Assembly: GCF_024733565.1 (NCBI RefSeq)
Contig: NZ_JANIOC010000011.1
Span: 13,031 to 77,030, forward strand
Reading direction: 5' to 3'
Length of the DNA stretch: 64,000 nucleotides
Source: Rossellomorea sp. SC111
GTDB lineage: Bacteria > Bacillota > Bacilli > Bacillales > Bacillaceae_B
The notes below the pieces were generated by a model that was not told the origin of the DNA, did not search any database, and saw only the letters and a program-made list of their open reading frames with translations. The number at the start of each line of letters is the position of its first letter. The first letter of the stretch is position 1. This document shows positions 26,577 to 35,644 of the stretch, piece by piece. The position numbers and the translations under genes are program-made.

Positions 26577-27212
26577 ATGGAAACAGATCTTATTTCTAAA
26601 AAGGAAGTTCTGGAACTGACGGGAATCTCTTACGGACAGCTTTACCGCTGGAAACGAAAGAATATCATCCCTGAAGGCTGGTTCATTAAGAAATCCAGCT
26701 ACACCGGTCAGGAGACGTTCTTCCCGAGGGAAAAGATGCTTGCACGGATCGACACAATCAAAGAAATGAAAGATGATTACTCCCTGGATGAGCTCTCGGA
26801 TTTCTTTTCACCCAATCCCACAAGGATTGAAGTCAGTGAAGAAGAGCTTTCGTCACACAGCATTCTTTCCGATCACACGATGTCTTTCTGTACCTCTCTA
26901 TTACCAGTGAAAAACGCTTACGAATTCCATGATATCTTAAATATGTTGATTATCGAAAAGTGCAACAGATTAGAAATTCCTAAAGAAGCTCAGCAAACCC
27001 TTTATCTTTTTCTTCATGAAAAGTTTACACCACTGAAAGAATCTTCCCTTGAACTGATCGGTATCCGAAAAGGTGAGGCGCATATGTGGATGCTCCTGCC
27101 CCTCCCTTCAGACTTCCTGATGGACCATACGGCTCAAGTCGTGTTGAGATTCGATTTACAACAAATGATGGAAGAATTGAAAATCACGTTAACAAATACG
27201 AAAGGGATCTGA
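26577..27212 (+). CDS. yhbD: YhbD family protein (DUF4004) with MerR-like HTH
   Basis: 211 residues. The first ~60 (ISKKEVLELTGISYGQLYRWKRK) form a MerR-type winged helix without the usual long coiled-coil; the rest is a mixed domain of unknown role (DUF4004). In B. subtilis yhbD stands ahead of the bactofilin genes yhbE and yhbF, and the same pairing is seen here, 25 bases apart. It may regulate the operon through the dyads upstream. Only a weak AGAAAGAAG ribosome site is present. Confidence 0.82.
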   Translation: METDLISKKEVLELTGISYGQLYRWKRKNIIPEGWFIKKSSYTGQETFFPREKMLARIDTIKEMKDDYSLDELSDFFSPNPTRIEVSEEELSSHSILSDHTMSFCTSLLPVKNAYEFHDILNMLIIEKCNRLEIPKEAQQTLYLFLHEKFTPLKESSLELIGIRKGEAHMWMLLPLPSDFLMDHTAQVVLRFDLQQMMEELKITLTNTKGI

Positions 27213-27237
27213 CGTCCCTGAATTGGAGGAGAAATGC

Positions 27238-28029
27238 ATGAATACAGTGGAAAAGAAAAAGCTTCATGACTTGAAAATCAGCGGTTCCGGAACATCCGGC
27301 GGAGGACAATTTGATGAAGTGAAGATCAGTGGAAGCGGAAAGATCGCAGGGGATATTGACTGCCGTGAAATGAGAATATCGGGTTCCGGCACCGTAGCAG
27401 GGGACGTAAAAGCAGGCCTGATCAAAACAAGCGGTTCTTCCTCCATCGAAGGAGATACGAAAGCCGAAACGATTACGACGAGCGGCAGTTCCAAGTATGA
27501 AGGGTCCGTGATCGCCTCCGAAATGACGATAAGTGGATCCAGTAAGGTGAAGGGGGATCTGATCATCGAAAAATTCAAGGTAAGCGGTTCATGCAAGGTA
27601 GGTGGAAAAATTCAGGGCGGATCGATTAGAGCGAGCGGATCTTTAACGGTTGAAGAGGATTGTGAAGTCGAAACCTTCTCATCTTCAGGCTCTGTGCACA
27701 TAGATGGGTTGCTGAACGCCGATAACGTCCAGATTGAAATCAACCATGAATCATCCATTAGAGAAATTGGCGGCGAAAAAATTTCAGTGACTCACCACCA
27801 TTCAAGCAAACTATTCAAACAGGTAGTCAACTTCTTTCTGCAAAAGGAAGATTACTTATCCTCTGAACTGATTGAAGGTGACGAAGTCTATCTTGAAAAT
27901 ACGAAGGCAAAGCTTGTTCGCGGTAAAAACGTCGTGATAAGGGAGAAATGTGAAATCGATACGGTTGAATACTCAGGTACCATTGATGTACACAAGGACT
28001 GCTCCATCAGAAACAAAGTGAAAATCTGA
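27238..28029 (+). CDS. Polymer-forming bactofilin-like protein (YhbE/YhbF type)
   Basis: 263 residues built from ~18-residue beta-helix turns, each with a S-G-S motif (KISGSG, RISGSG, KTSGSS, TTSGSS, TISGSS, KVSGSC, RASGSL, FSSSGS), then a second hydrophobic-strand domain from about 175. Bactofilins polymerise without nucleotide into filaments linked to envelope or flagellum assembly in B. subtilis. Start ATG 27238 with GGAGGAG six bases upstream; TTG 27223 would remove the site. Longer than single-domain bactofilins, so it could represent the YhbE and YhbF parts joined, which is inference. Confidence 0.82.
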   Translation: MNTVEKKKLHDLKISGSGTSGGGQFDEVKISGSGKIAGDIDCREMRISGSGTVAGDVKAGLIKTSGSSSIEGDTKAETITTSGSSKYEGSVIASEMTISGSSKVKGDLIIEKFKVSGSCKVGGKIQGGSIRASGSLTVEEDCEVETFSSSGSVHIDGLLNADNVQIEINHESSIREIGGEKISVTHHHSSKLFKQVVNFFLQKEDYLSSELIEGDEVYLENTKAKLVRGKNVVIREKCEIDTVEYSGTIDVHKDCSIRNKVKI

Positions 28030-28038
28030 CATACCTGG

Positions 28039-28066
28039 AACAGGGAGTGGCCCGGCCATCCCTGTT
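28039..28066 (+). terminator. Terminator of the yhbD-bactofilin operon
   Basis: AACAGGGAGTGGCC / GGCCATCCCTGTT stem, then TTTTTATTTTT. Confidence 0.85.
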
Positions 28067-28193
28067 TTTTATTTTTACGACTTCTTTACATCCCCTTAAC
28101 CTCCACATATTCGAAATTTCATATTTTTATTCTGAATGTTCTGCTATATTAATAGGTATATAGTACAATCCTGCGAGGATATTGGAGGACTTT

Positions 28194-29489
28194 ATGAAAC
28201 GTATGACGGATCACCTCATAGTCATTTCTTTCGATTGTTTATCAGCCTTGGACTTTCCCATCCTGAAAGAACTTCCCCACTTCCAGGAGCTGCTTTCATA
28301 TGGATCTTACTGCAAAGCGGTTGAAACCATCTATCCTTCTGTCACGTATCCCTGTCACGCAACAATCGTAACCGGAAAGTATCCCAATCGTCACGGTGTG
28401 GTGAATAATACACTCCTCCAGCCTGGCAGGGAGTCGCCGGACTGGTATTGGAACCGGAATTCCATAAAGGGCACCACCCTGTATGATGAAGCCAAAAAAG
28501 CGGGAATGAGGACGGCAGCCCTCCTATGGCCTGTTACAGCGAAGGCGGATATTGATTATAATATGCCTGAAATCTTTGCCAACCGTCCCTGGCATAACCA
28601 AATCCTCGTCTCGCTTTTGAATGGCAGTCCCCTCTACCAACTGCAGATGAATCGTCTTTTTGGCCATATGCGCAACGGCCTGAATCAGCCTGAGCTGGAT
28701 GATTTCGTCCTCGAATCGACGCTTGAAACCATCAAAAGGAAACCAGACTTATTGCTTGTGCACTTTACGGACCTTGATACCAAGCGGCATTACCATGGCT
28801 TTTCTTCTGACGAAGCACATGCTGCCCTCCGCCGCCATGATGCCAGATTGGGGAGAATCATAGGAGCATTAAGGGAAAATGGCATGTATGATAAGTCGAC
28901 GATTATCGCCCTTGGAGATCATAGTGCCCTAGATGAATCGAAGGCCGTTCAACTCAACATCCTTCTTAAGGAAAAAGGGTTAATATCCGTAAACCGTCGC
29001 GGGAAGGTGACTGACTGGAAGGCATATTGCAAAGGATGTGATGGTTCTGCCTATGTGTACACTAAGGATCCAGATTCGACACAAGAAGTGAGGTCGCTCT
29101 TGGAACGGTTACAACCGGACCCTTCCAATGGAATCGAATCCATTCTCACAGGAGAAGAAGCTGCCGGGAAAGGAGCTGATGGACACTGTGCGTTAATGCT
29201 CGAGGCCCGACTCGGTTTTTACTTTAAAGATACTCTGAATGGATCCTTCATCCATACAATCACTCAGGAAGATGTGAAGGATAAGCGGTACACGTATGGC
29301 TCTCACGGCTATTCTCCGGAAAAGGAGAACTACTCCACGATCTTCATGGCTGCAGGAAAAGGAATCCGCCCAAATCTTGATATCCCATCGATGCGCCTCA
29401 TTGATGAAGGGCCGACGTTTGCAAGATTGCTCGGTCTCACCTTAGAAAATCCAGACGGAAAACCGATTGAAGAATTATTGGATGTATAA
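28194..29489 (+). CDS. Type I phosphodiesterase/nucleotide pyrophosphatase family protein
   Basis: 431 residues of the alkaline-phosphatase superfamily. The N-terminal IVISFDCLSALD holds a metal Asp, SVTYPCHATIVTGKYPNRHGV holds the nucleophile Thr, HFTDLDTKRHYHG and ALGDHSAL give further metal ligands, and YGSHGYSP the last His. No signal peptide is seen, so it is likely cytoplasmic. Substrate unknown. GGAGG ends five bases before ATG 28194. Followed 31 bases later by an MFS gene on the same strand. Confidence 0.85.
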   Translation: MKRMTDHLIVISFDCLSALDFPILKELPHFQELLSYGSYCKAVETIYPSVTYPCHATIVTGKYPNRHGVVNNTLLQPGRESPDWYWNRNSIKGTTLYDEAKKAGMRTAALLWPVTAKADIDYNMPEIFANRPWHNQILVSLLNGSPLYQLQMNRLFGHMRNGLNQPELDDFVLESTLETIKRKPDLLLVHFTDLDTKRHYHGFSSDEAHAALRRHDARLGRIIGALRENGMYDKSTIIALGDHSALDESKAVQLNILLKEKGLISVNRRGKVTDWKAYCKGCDGSAYVYTKDPDSTQEVRSLLERLQPDPSNGIESILTGEEAAGKGADGHCALMLEARLGFYFKDTLNGSFIHTITQEDVKDKRYTYGSHGYSPEKENYSTIFMAAGKGIRPNLDIPSMRLIDEGPTFARLLGLTLENPDGKPIEELLDV

Positions 29490-29520
29490 AGAAGATTCTG
29501 TTTCCTTAGGGGGAAAAACC

Positions 29521-30795
29521 ATGAAACGTTTTTCGAAAGAAGAAAGCAGCTGGATTTTTTATGACTGGGCAAATTCGGCGTATTCCATTATCATTTCTAC
29601 CGCCGTCTTTCCGCTCTTTTATAAAGCGGCCGCTACAAATGCCGGTGTCAGTGCCGCTAATTCAACGGCCTATTTGGGATACACCATTGCCATTGCGACC
29701 TTCATCCTTGCCATGATCGGTCCCATACTCGGTACCATCGCAGATTATGAGGGATACAAGAAGAAGTTCTTTTCCTTCTTCTTTGCACTGGGTGTGACAT
29801 TCACCCTCTTCCTTGCTTTCGTCCCCAGTGATCAATGGCTGCTTCTTTTAGTCTTTTATACAGTGGCAGCAGTCGGCTCAGCCGGGTCGAACGTCTTCTA
29901 CGACGCCTTTCTGACCGACGTTACGACGGAAGAGCGGATGAATCGTGTATCGTCACGGGGATTTGGATTCGGATATATCGGCAGCACGATACCGTTCATC
30001 CTAAGCATCGCCATCATCATCTTATCCCAGAACGGGACCCTTCCCATCTCCGTCACCGTTGCCAGTAAGATTGCCTTTGTGATCACCGCTTTATGGTGGG
30101 GTCTCTTCTCTATACCGCTATTAAAGAATGTACATCAGCGCTACTTCATCCAACGGGAAAAAAGCCCAGTGGCGAACAGCTTCAAACGTCTTGGCAAAAC
30201 GATGAAAGAAGTCAGGAAATACCGGGCACTCTTTTTATTCCTGCTTGCTTACTTCTTTTATATTGACGGGGTCGGCACCATCATCACCATGTCCACAGCG
30301 TACGGATCTGATCTTGGGATCACCTCCACCAACCTGTTGATCATTCTATTTGTGACCCAGGTGGTGGCTGGACCTTTTGCAATCCTATACGGAAGACTGG
30401 CCGAAAGGTTTACGGGGAAAAAGATGCTGTATGTGGGAATCTCAGTGTATATCATCGTATGCATATACGCCTATTTCTTAGAGACAACCATGGACTTCTG
30501 GATCCTCGCCATGCTCGTAGCTTCTTCTCAAGGTGGCATCCAGGCACTGAGCAGGGCTTATTTTGCAAAGCTGATACCGAAGAAAAATGCCAACGAGTTC
30601 TTTGGGTTTTACAATATTTTCGGTAAGTTTGCATCGATTCTCGGTCCCTTATTAGTGGCAGTCACCGCGCAAATGACCGGTGCGTCCAACAGCGGTGTCT
30701 TCAGTCTTGTCATCCTCTTTATCATAGGGATTGTCATACTTGCTTTCGTACCCGAACCGACAGAGGCTGACGTAGAGAAGTCAGCCATCGTATAA
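29521..30795 (+). CDS. MFS transporter, UMF1/YxiO (Atg22-like) family
   Basis: 424 residues with 12 hydrophobic segments. The start KEESSWIFYDWANSAYSIII is the hallmark of the UMF1 family (Pfam MFS_1/ATG22), whose bacterial members have unknown substrates. GFGFGYIGST and SQGGIQALSRAYFAK (signature of the second half) are conserved. AGGGGGAAAAACC precedes ATG 29521; the frame opens earlier at 29467 within the upstream gene's end. Confidence 0.87.
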   Translation: MKRFSKEESSWIFYDWANSAYSIIISTAVFPLFYKAAATNAGVSAANSTAYLGYTIAIATFILAMIGPILGTIADYEGYKKKFFSFFFALGVTFTLFLAFVPSDQWLLLLVFYTVAAVGSAGSNVFYDAFLTDVTTEERMNRVSSRGFGFGYIGSTIPFILSIAIIILSQNGTLPISVTVASKIAFVITALWWGLFSIPLLKNVHQRYFIQREKSPVANSFKRLGKTMKEVRKYRALFLFLLAYFFYIDGVGTIITMSTAYGSDLGITSTNLLIILFVTQVVAGPFAILYGRLAERFTGKKMLYVGISVYIIVCIYAYFLETTMDFWILAMLVASSQGGIQALSRAYFAKLIPKKNANEFFGFYNIFGKFASILGPLLVAVTAQMTGASNSGVFSLVILFIIGIVILAFVPEPTEADVEKSAIV

Positions 30796-30802
30796 AGAAG
30801 AA

Positions 30803-30830
30803 AGAGCCCGAACATTTAAGTTCGGGCTCT
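30803..30830. terminator. Bidirectional terminator between the MFS and azoreductase genes
   Basis: AGAGCCCGAAC / GTTCGGGCTCT stem, 6-base loop, between convergent genes. Confidence 0.85.
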
Positions 30831-30840
30831 TCTAATTTCA

Positions 30841-31476
30841 TTAGAAAGAATGTGCTGCATCTTTCGCACGGGCAATTGCATCTTCCTTTATCTCCTGTGC
30901 TTTATCCGGCATTGCGGCATGTCCCTCCACAAATACCCCCTCAAATGAAGGTACACCGAAAAATTGCATGATAAGGCTTAAATAACGATGCCCCATCTCC
31001 ATACCTGCCGCCGGTCCTTCAGAGTAAATACCGCCCCTTGCCTGGATATGAATCGCTTTCTTGTCCGTCAATAATCCAACCGGCCCATGCTCCGTATACT
31101 TGAATGATTTCCCTGCCACTGCCACGGAGTCAATATATGCTTTCATCACGGGTGGAAATGAAAAATTCCAGAAAGGAGTAACAAATACATATTTATCAGC
31201 CCCGATGAACTGATCGGATAATTCAGTAAGCCGGTTTACTTTCTTCTGCTCTTCCATGGAAAGCTCCTCAAACCCTTTACCTGATTGAAGCTTCCCCCAT
31301 CCGCTGAAAACATCAGCATCGATATGAGGAATATGCTCACGGTACAAATCGAGATGAATCACTTCATCACCCTTGTTCACTTCCTTATACGTATCCATAA
31401 ATGCTTTCGCAACCGCCATGCTATACGATTGGGTATCATCATGGGGATGTGCGGTGATATATAATACTTTTGCCAT
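30841..31476 (-). CDS. azoR: FMN-dependent NADH:quinone oxidoreductase/azoreductase
   Basis: 211 residues, the size of Bacillus AzoR1/AzoR2. [16 protein letters not shown] is the phosphate-binding loop, [22 protein letters not shown] the flavodoxin-like FMN region and [12 protein letters not shown] the isoalloxazine side. Two-electron reduction of quinones and azo dyes protects against electrophile (catechol, diamide) stress in B. subtilis. GAGAGGATGG precedes the ATG. Stands alone between terminators. Confidence 0.9.
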   Translation of the reverse strand: MAKVLYITAHPHDDTQSYSMAVAKAFMDTYKEVNKGDEVIHLDLYREHIPHIDADVFSGWGKLQSGKGFEELSMEEQKKVNRLTELSDQFIGADKYVFVTPFWNFSFPPVMKAYIDSVAVAGKSFKYTEHGPVGLLTDKKAIHIQARGGIYSEGPAAGMEMGHRYLSLIMQFFGVPSFEGVFVEGHAAMPDKAQEIKEDAIARAKDAAHSF

Positions 31477-31557
31477 TAATCATCCATCCTCTCTTCTATT
31501 TCACTCACAATCGTATTGTGTGAAGTTATGAATGGTATTATCCTTTTTTCAAAAAAA

Positions 31558-31583
31558 GAATGCTGCCCTTTAGGACAGCATTC
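31558..31583 (-). terminator. Terminator of the 47-residue gene
   Basis: GAATGCTGtCC / GGgCAGCATTC stem followed by TTTTTTTGAAAAAAGG on the minus strand. Confidence 0.8.
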
Positions 31584-31588
31584 GATGC

Positions 31589-31732
31589 TTATTCTTCTTC
31601 ACCCGGTACTTCAAACGGGTTTCCCCCGATATTTTTTCTCATTTCGTCTGTTAGTTCAAATGGAGTGTTTTCTTGTGTTTCCCCTGTTGCGAAATGGTGA
31701 CTGCCATCAAAGTGGAATGGTTTACCTTCCAA
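31589..31732 (-). CDS. Small acidic protein, 47 residues
   Basis: Begins TTG-GAA (MEGKPFHFDGSHHFATGE) and ends NPFEVPGEEE; hydrophilic, Glu-rich, no Cys. Not recognised, but it has a perfect GGAGGTG six bases before the TTG start and a terminator just after the stop, so it is very likely a real gene. Confidence 0.7.
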   Translation of the reverse strand: MEGKPFHFDGSHHFATGETQENTPFELTDEMRKNIGGNPFEVPGEEE

Positions 31733-31829
31733 AGTCGACACCTCCGTTTTACTATAGTATGACCATTATGAACGGGTCCATACAGAACAGACCTTTTTAC
31801 CCAGTAGTATTTACTTATTATAATATGCT

Positions 31830-32366
31830 TCACTTCCAGAAGATATCCTTTTTTTCCATTTTATATTGATATTTTTTATTTTCTAATACAACCACCTGCT
31901 CAGGGGATGTTGTGGCCACACGCTTTGTTTCTTCCACGAGAAGTTGAATGAGACCATGGCATTGCTTCGCCCCTTTCACAAGGAGGGGTACCCCGATCCA
32001 ATCGATCCCCAGTTCCCTTGAAAAGAAGCCTCCCGCTGTCATCGCTGGCGGGACGGTTGGTGAAGTATTGGAAATGATGATTTTATCCTTTTGTCCATAT
32101 CGATTCAATAAAATGCCACTCAAATCCGTTAAGGCAGGTACCACATACTTGGAATTCCTTCGTCCGATTGTATAGACGGAATTACCTTCTTCGTCGGTTC
32201 CGTGATAGAAAATGTGTCCCGTGTCTTTTTTTGTTAGCTGGTTAAAATATGGAACAGTAAGGATCTCTTCCTTCGTTAACTTCCCCGGCTTCAATGAACG
32301 CAAGTGATAAGCTGCAGCTATGGAGGTGGTATGAGTCCCGCCGAAATCGTTGTATATATAAATCAT
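31830..32366 (-). CDS. DUF3189 family protein
   Basis: 178 residues starting MIYIYNDFGGTHTTSIAAAYHL, a pattern of the DUF3189 family of spore-formers; function unknown. KDTGHIFYHGTDEEGN and VVPALTDLSGILLNRYG follow. There is a nucleotide-fold look to the N-terminus (GGTHTTS loop), but no full Walker motif. ATAGGTGATCAG precedes the ATG. Confidence 0.7.
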   Translation of the reverse strand: MIYIYNDFGGTHTTSIAAAYHLRSLKPGKLTKEEILTVPYFNQLTKKDTGHIFYHGTDEEGNSVYTIGRRNSKYVVPALTDLSGILLNRYGQKDKIIISNTSPTVPPAMTAGGFFSRELGIDWIGVPLLVKGAKQCHGLIQLLVEETKRVATTSPEQVVVLENKKYQYKMEKKDIFWK

Positions 32367-32454
32367 CTGATCACCTATAAGAGTCGTTTTCTTCAGTATG
32401 GACGGTTGGGATGGAGAGTAACCCTTTTCATTTTAAATCAATAAAAAATTAAAA

Positions 32455-32484
32455 AACCTGCTCCCCCGAATGGGAAAACAGGAA
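32455..32484 (-). terminator. Terminator of the ferritin gene
   Basis: CCTG-TTTTCCC...GGGGGAG-CAGG imperfect stem followed by TTTTTTAATTTTTTATT on the minus strand. Confidence 0.65.
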
Positions 32485-32497
32485 TTCACTGCCTGAA

Positions 32498-33019
32498 TCA
32501 ACCACCCGCAGGAGCAGGACCTGCTGCTGGTGCTGCTGTACGCTGACCCAACTCCTGATCCAGCACTAATAAAGCGGCGGAATTATCTCCGGCAAGTTTC
32601 AACCGATCAACAATCGTCAGTGCCTGAGCTTCTTCATCAATCTGTTCTCTCAGAAATTCCTGAATGATGACAGCAGTTTGTGGATCATTTTGAGCGGCAT
32701 AATTATACGCTTGTTGATAGGTGTTGGTAACGAATTGCTCATGCTCCAGCACTTTTTGAAACGTTTGAAGAGGGGTTCCATACTCTTTCGGCTGGGCAGG
32801 AAGCTGCTGAATATCCACCATTCCCCCCTTGTCTGTCACATAGTCGATGAGCTTCAACATATGTGTTCGCTCCTCTTCTGATTGGAGTCTCAGCCAGTTT
32901 GCCATTCCTGTGTAATTCTGATTCGCCATATAGGCAGACATAGCAAGATAAAGGGTAGTCGACACATGCTCGATTCCGATTAAATTATTCAAAAGCTTTT
33001 GAATTTGCTCATTAAGCAT
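32498..33019 (-). CDS. Ferritin-like iron-storage protein
   Basis: 173 residues. The ferroxidase-type ligands are in place: Glu17 (IGIEHVSTTLYL), Glu50 and His53 (SEEERTHML), and further Glu in EHEQ and REQIDEEAQ, so it should oxidise and store iron as a 24-mer. The C-terminal tail is an unusual Ala/Pro/Gly run (AAPAAGPAPAGG). ATG 33019 has GAGGAGG six bases upstream. Confidence 0.85.
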   Translation of the reverse strand: MLNEQIQKLLNNLIGIEHVSTTLYLAMSAYMANQNYTGMANWLRLQSEEERTHMLKLIDYVTDKGGMVDIQQLPAQPKEYGTPLQTFQKVLEHEQFVTNTYQQAYNYAAQNDPQTAVIIQEFLREQIDEEAQALTIVDRLKLAGDNSAALLVLDQELGQRTAAPAAGPAPAGG

Positions 33020-33088
33020 ACCGTTCCTCCTCAAAATGTATTGACCATTTATTTTATTGAAGGAAAGTCTAAATTATGATGGATAAAA

Positions 33089-33121
33089 AAACAGAACCAT
33101 CTATGCTTGATGATTCTGTTT
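33089..33121 (-). terminator. Terminator overlapping the end of the DMT transporter gene
   Basis: AAACAGAATCATC / GATGGTTCTGTTT stem with T7 after it on the minus strand; the upstream arm contains the last codons of the gene. Confidence 0.85.
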
Positions 33122-34039
33122 TCCATCCAGGAACCGTTTCTGTTTTCTTTTTACCACAAATTCTTCCAGGGTACCGGAACCACACACCACTCCAAGGACG
33201 ATGAAAACAAGTCCGACCAGGTGATAGATTGTCACGGTTTCACCAAGAAAAACCGCCGCTCCAAGAAGTGAGAAAAATGTATTAAGGTTCAGGAAAATCG
33301 ATGTTTCGGCTGCCCCTATTTTTCCAATCGAATGATTGTAGATCATATGTCCAACAGCTGTGGCCAATATGGCTGAAGCAAAAAACAGCACCCATATCCA
33401 GGCAGGTGCCCCTCCTAATTGCTTCAGTCCTCCAGGTTCCGTGACCAGGCTGATGAGAAAAAGAACAACGGAACCAAACACCAGCATATACCCTGTCAAT
33501 AAACGGGGATCCAATGTCTTGGCGGCACGGCTTATGATGATGAAGCTCAATGCCTGAGAAAATATGGAGATGAAAATGAACAGGTCCCCCATCTTCAATC
33601 CACCGATGCCTTCCCCACCTGACAGTACAATGATTGTCACACCGACACTGCCTGAAAGAAACCCGATGATCTTAATCACGGTCGGCCGATTCCTGAGGAT
33701 GATCGTGGCCATTAAAGCCGTTAACAATGGCCCTGTTCCAAGGATCAGTCCCCCATTTGTAGACGAGGTTCCCGTTAACCCGACCGATAAAAAATAATGG
33801 TGACTGACCACATTTAACAGACCACCAGCAATGATGAATAGGAATTCCTTTGCTGTAGGCTTCCTGATCTTCCCCATAAGACCAAGGAGAATAAATACTG
33901 TCATACCCGCAGTGAAAATGCGAAGAGATGTAATCGTAACAGGTGTAAATTCACTTACCAGCGTTTTCAACGCAGGTACATTAAAGCCCCATATGAGCAT
34001 GATGAACACAAGGATGATATACGTTTGCCATTTTTTCAA
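33101..34039 (-). CDS. EamA/DMT-superfamily transporter
   Basis: About 312 residues with ten hydrophobic segments in two EamA repeats (LIWGFNVPALKTLVSEFTP in the first, GHMIYNHSIGKIGAAETSIF in the second). Metabolite exporters of this family are hard to assign further. The start is uncertain: I use TTG 34039, with AGAAGG ten bases away and the N-terminus MKKWQTYIILVF, rather than the upstream ATG 34075 or 34171, which lack ribosome sites. Confidence 0.78.
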   Translation of the reverse strand: MKKWQTYIILVFIMLIWGFNVPALKTLVSEFTPVTITSLRIFTAGMTVFILLGLMGKIRKPTAKEFLFIIAGGLLNVVSHHYFLSVGLTGTSSTNGGLILGTGPLLTALMATIILRNRPTVIKIIGFLSGSVGVTIIVLSGGEGIGGLKMGDLFIFISIFSQALSFIIISRAAKTLDPRLLTGYMLVFGSVVLFLISLVTEPGGLKQLGGAPAWIWVLFFASAILATAVGHMIYNHSIGKIGAAETSIFLNLNTFFSLLGAAVFLGETVTIYHLVGLVFIVLGVVCGSGTLEEFVVKRKQKRFLDGKQNHQA

Positions 34040-34214
34040 TACTTTGGAGCCTTCTTTCTTTATCGGATATTTCATCCAATCATAGCACCCAAAAGTATTC
34101 CCGACCAGAGATAGAAAATCTTTTTTGAAAGGTTTAGCAGTGGCAAAGGTAGACACTGATATTCTCCACAACCCAAGACTATGCTATAGTATAGGTCGAA
34201 AGGGGTTTTTAAAC

Positions 34215-34553
34215 ATGACAAATCAAGAACTGCCACCAAAAACATGTACCATCGAGCGTTTAGTCACAAAAGCAGAAGACGTTGAAAAGGTGCTTCAAGG
34301 AACGAAGACTGCGACCCGCCGAAACGGAAGATACGCGGATGTCGGGGAAATCATGGAGCTTCAAGGAAAGAAATACATAGTGAACAGCGTCTACTCCCAG
34401 TCACTTGGAGAACTGACAGACGAGCACGCCAGGCAAGAAGGATTTCAATCGGTAGAGGATTATAAAAATGCCATCCTCTCCTATCATCCTGGAATGCCCT
34501 GGCACCCCGGCATGAAAGTATGGGCTCACGAATTTAGTTTAGTGACAGAATAG
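34215..34553 (+). CDS. ASCH domain protein
   Basis: 112 residues. CTIERLVTKAEDVEKVLQG-KTATRR, IMELQGKKYIVNSVYSQ and a Trp/His-containing end (MKVWAHEF) match the ASCH/PUA-like RNA-binding fold. Possible RNA or translation link. AAAGGGG lies nine bases before ATG 34215; a -10-like TATAGT precedes it. The next gene starts 10 bases after the stop. Confidence 0.78.
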   Translation: MTNQELPPKTCTIERLVTKAEDVEKVLQGTKTATRRNGRYADVGEIMELQGKKYIVNSVYSQSLGELTDEHARQEGFQSVEDYKNAILSYHPGMPWHPGMKVWAHEFSLVTE

Positions 34554-34563
34554 AGCACTTCAC

Positions 34564-35010
34564 ATGGAGCAACTGCTATATAAAACATTGATCTACCTTC
34601 ATGTCATAAGTGTGGTCGCTTCCATCGGGCCATTTTTCTTACTTCTGCTGACAATGAAAAAGTTACGGACCGCATCTCCGTCCATCCTGCCTTCGTACCT
34701 GGATACATTCCGCTACACCGTGCAGCTTTCAAAGCATTCAGGGCATGTCCTTGTCGGGTCGGGGATTCTCCTCGTTCTTCTTGGACCATGGACATGGACG
34801 ACACCATGGATCATCATGACCCTCGTCATCATGTTCTGCTCTCTCTTCTTTTTGGCACGGGCATTTTCACCGACTCTGAGGAAATTCGGAGAAGAAGATG
34901 CGGACAGGGAAAAGCTTGTTGGAAAATTGCATCGGACCGTTTGGATTTATCTCATTCTCCTGCTTGCCATGCTGTGGTTTATGGTGGTGAAACCGGGGAT
35001 ATGGGTGTAA
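34564..35010 (+). CDS. Four-helix membrane protein (DUF2269-like)
   Basis: 148 residues with four hydrophobic segments; YKTLIYLHVISVVASIGPF at the start and SGHVLVGSGILLVLLGPW in the middle have the His positions often seen in DUF2269-type membrane proteins. Function unknown. Only a weak AGAG site precedes the ATG; likely translated by coupling with the ASCH gene. Confidence 0.68.
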   Translation: MEQLLYKTLIYLHVISVVASIGPFFLLLLTMKKLRTASPSILPSYLDTFRYTVQLSKHSGHVLVGSGILLVLLGPWTWTTPWIIMTLVIMFCSLFFLARAFSPTLRKFGEEDADREKLVGKLHRTVWIYLILLLAMLWFMVVKPGIWV

Positions 35011-35014
35011 AGTA

Positions 35015-35055
35015 CGTGTGCAGGGTACAATCAGGATGATTGTACCCTGCACACG
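35015..35055. terminator. Very long perfect hairpin, bidirectional terminator
   Basis: Nineteen base pairs (CGTGTGCAGGGTACAATCA and complement) with a 3-base loop, then CTTTTTT on the plus strand. Sits between convergent genes. Arms this long and perfect recall small palindromic repeats of Bacillus rather than an ordinary terminator. Confidence 0.8.
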
Positions 35056-35077
35056 CTTTTTTAATTCGTTCGCATTC

Positions 35078-35485
35078 CTACTCATTTCCCTTGTTACTCT
35101 TCGAATCCAATACTTTCATAAAGTAGGCCGTCGGAAGTAACAGTCCGATCGCCGCTTCAAGCAGCGCAAAAAATCTCAAATGCCCCGTCGGGATATAGTC
35201 CCCGTAACCGACTGACAAAATCGTCACTCCGCTATAATAGAGATAGTTAAGGAATGTGTGTTCCACCGGCTTCCCACTCGGAGAGCTTATCCTGAGCATC
35301 GGATTGTCAAACGACAGGGCATAGTAGAGTACAGCAAATGCGATCATGATACTGAGAAGCACAAAGAACAGCTTCAGAAATAACGCTGTGCTGAAATAAC
35401 TGTATTTGAAATGCTTATCCTTAAAGAAATATATTAAGTTTACTACTATAAATAGTATGGCTCCTAAGGTAACGATGGTTGCCAT
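35078..35485 (-). CDS. Two-helix potassium channel
   Basis: 135 residues. A K+ selectivity filter SVGYGD lies at 91-96 with the pore helix before it and hydrophobic segments on each side; an extra N-terminal hydrophobic stretch is present. There is no RCK/TrkA regulatory domain, unlike YugO of B. subtilis. Probably a tetrameric plasma-membrane potassium channel. GAGGAGG precedes the ATG. Confidence 0.85.
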   Translation of the reverse strand: MATIVTLGAILFIVVNLIYFFKDKHFKYSYFSTALFLKLFFVLLSIMIAFAVLYYALSFDNPMLRISSPSGKPVEHTFLNYLYYSGVTILSVGYGDYIPTGHLRFFALLEAAIGLLLPTAYFMKVLDSKSNKGNE

Positions 35486-35644
35486 AACGAGTGAATCCTC
35501 CTCTTAAACAGACTATGTTTCCTATACCACGTGTTGTATGTTTAAAACTCATCATCTCTTAATTTTCATCAGCACTTGTACAAACCCTTTAACTCTTTTA
35601 TTCTAGTAATAATAGAATTTTCAAAAAAAAAGAAGGAACCTTTG

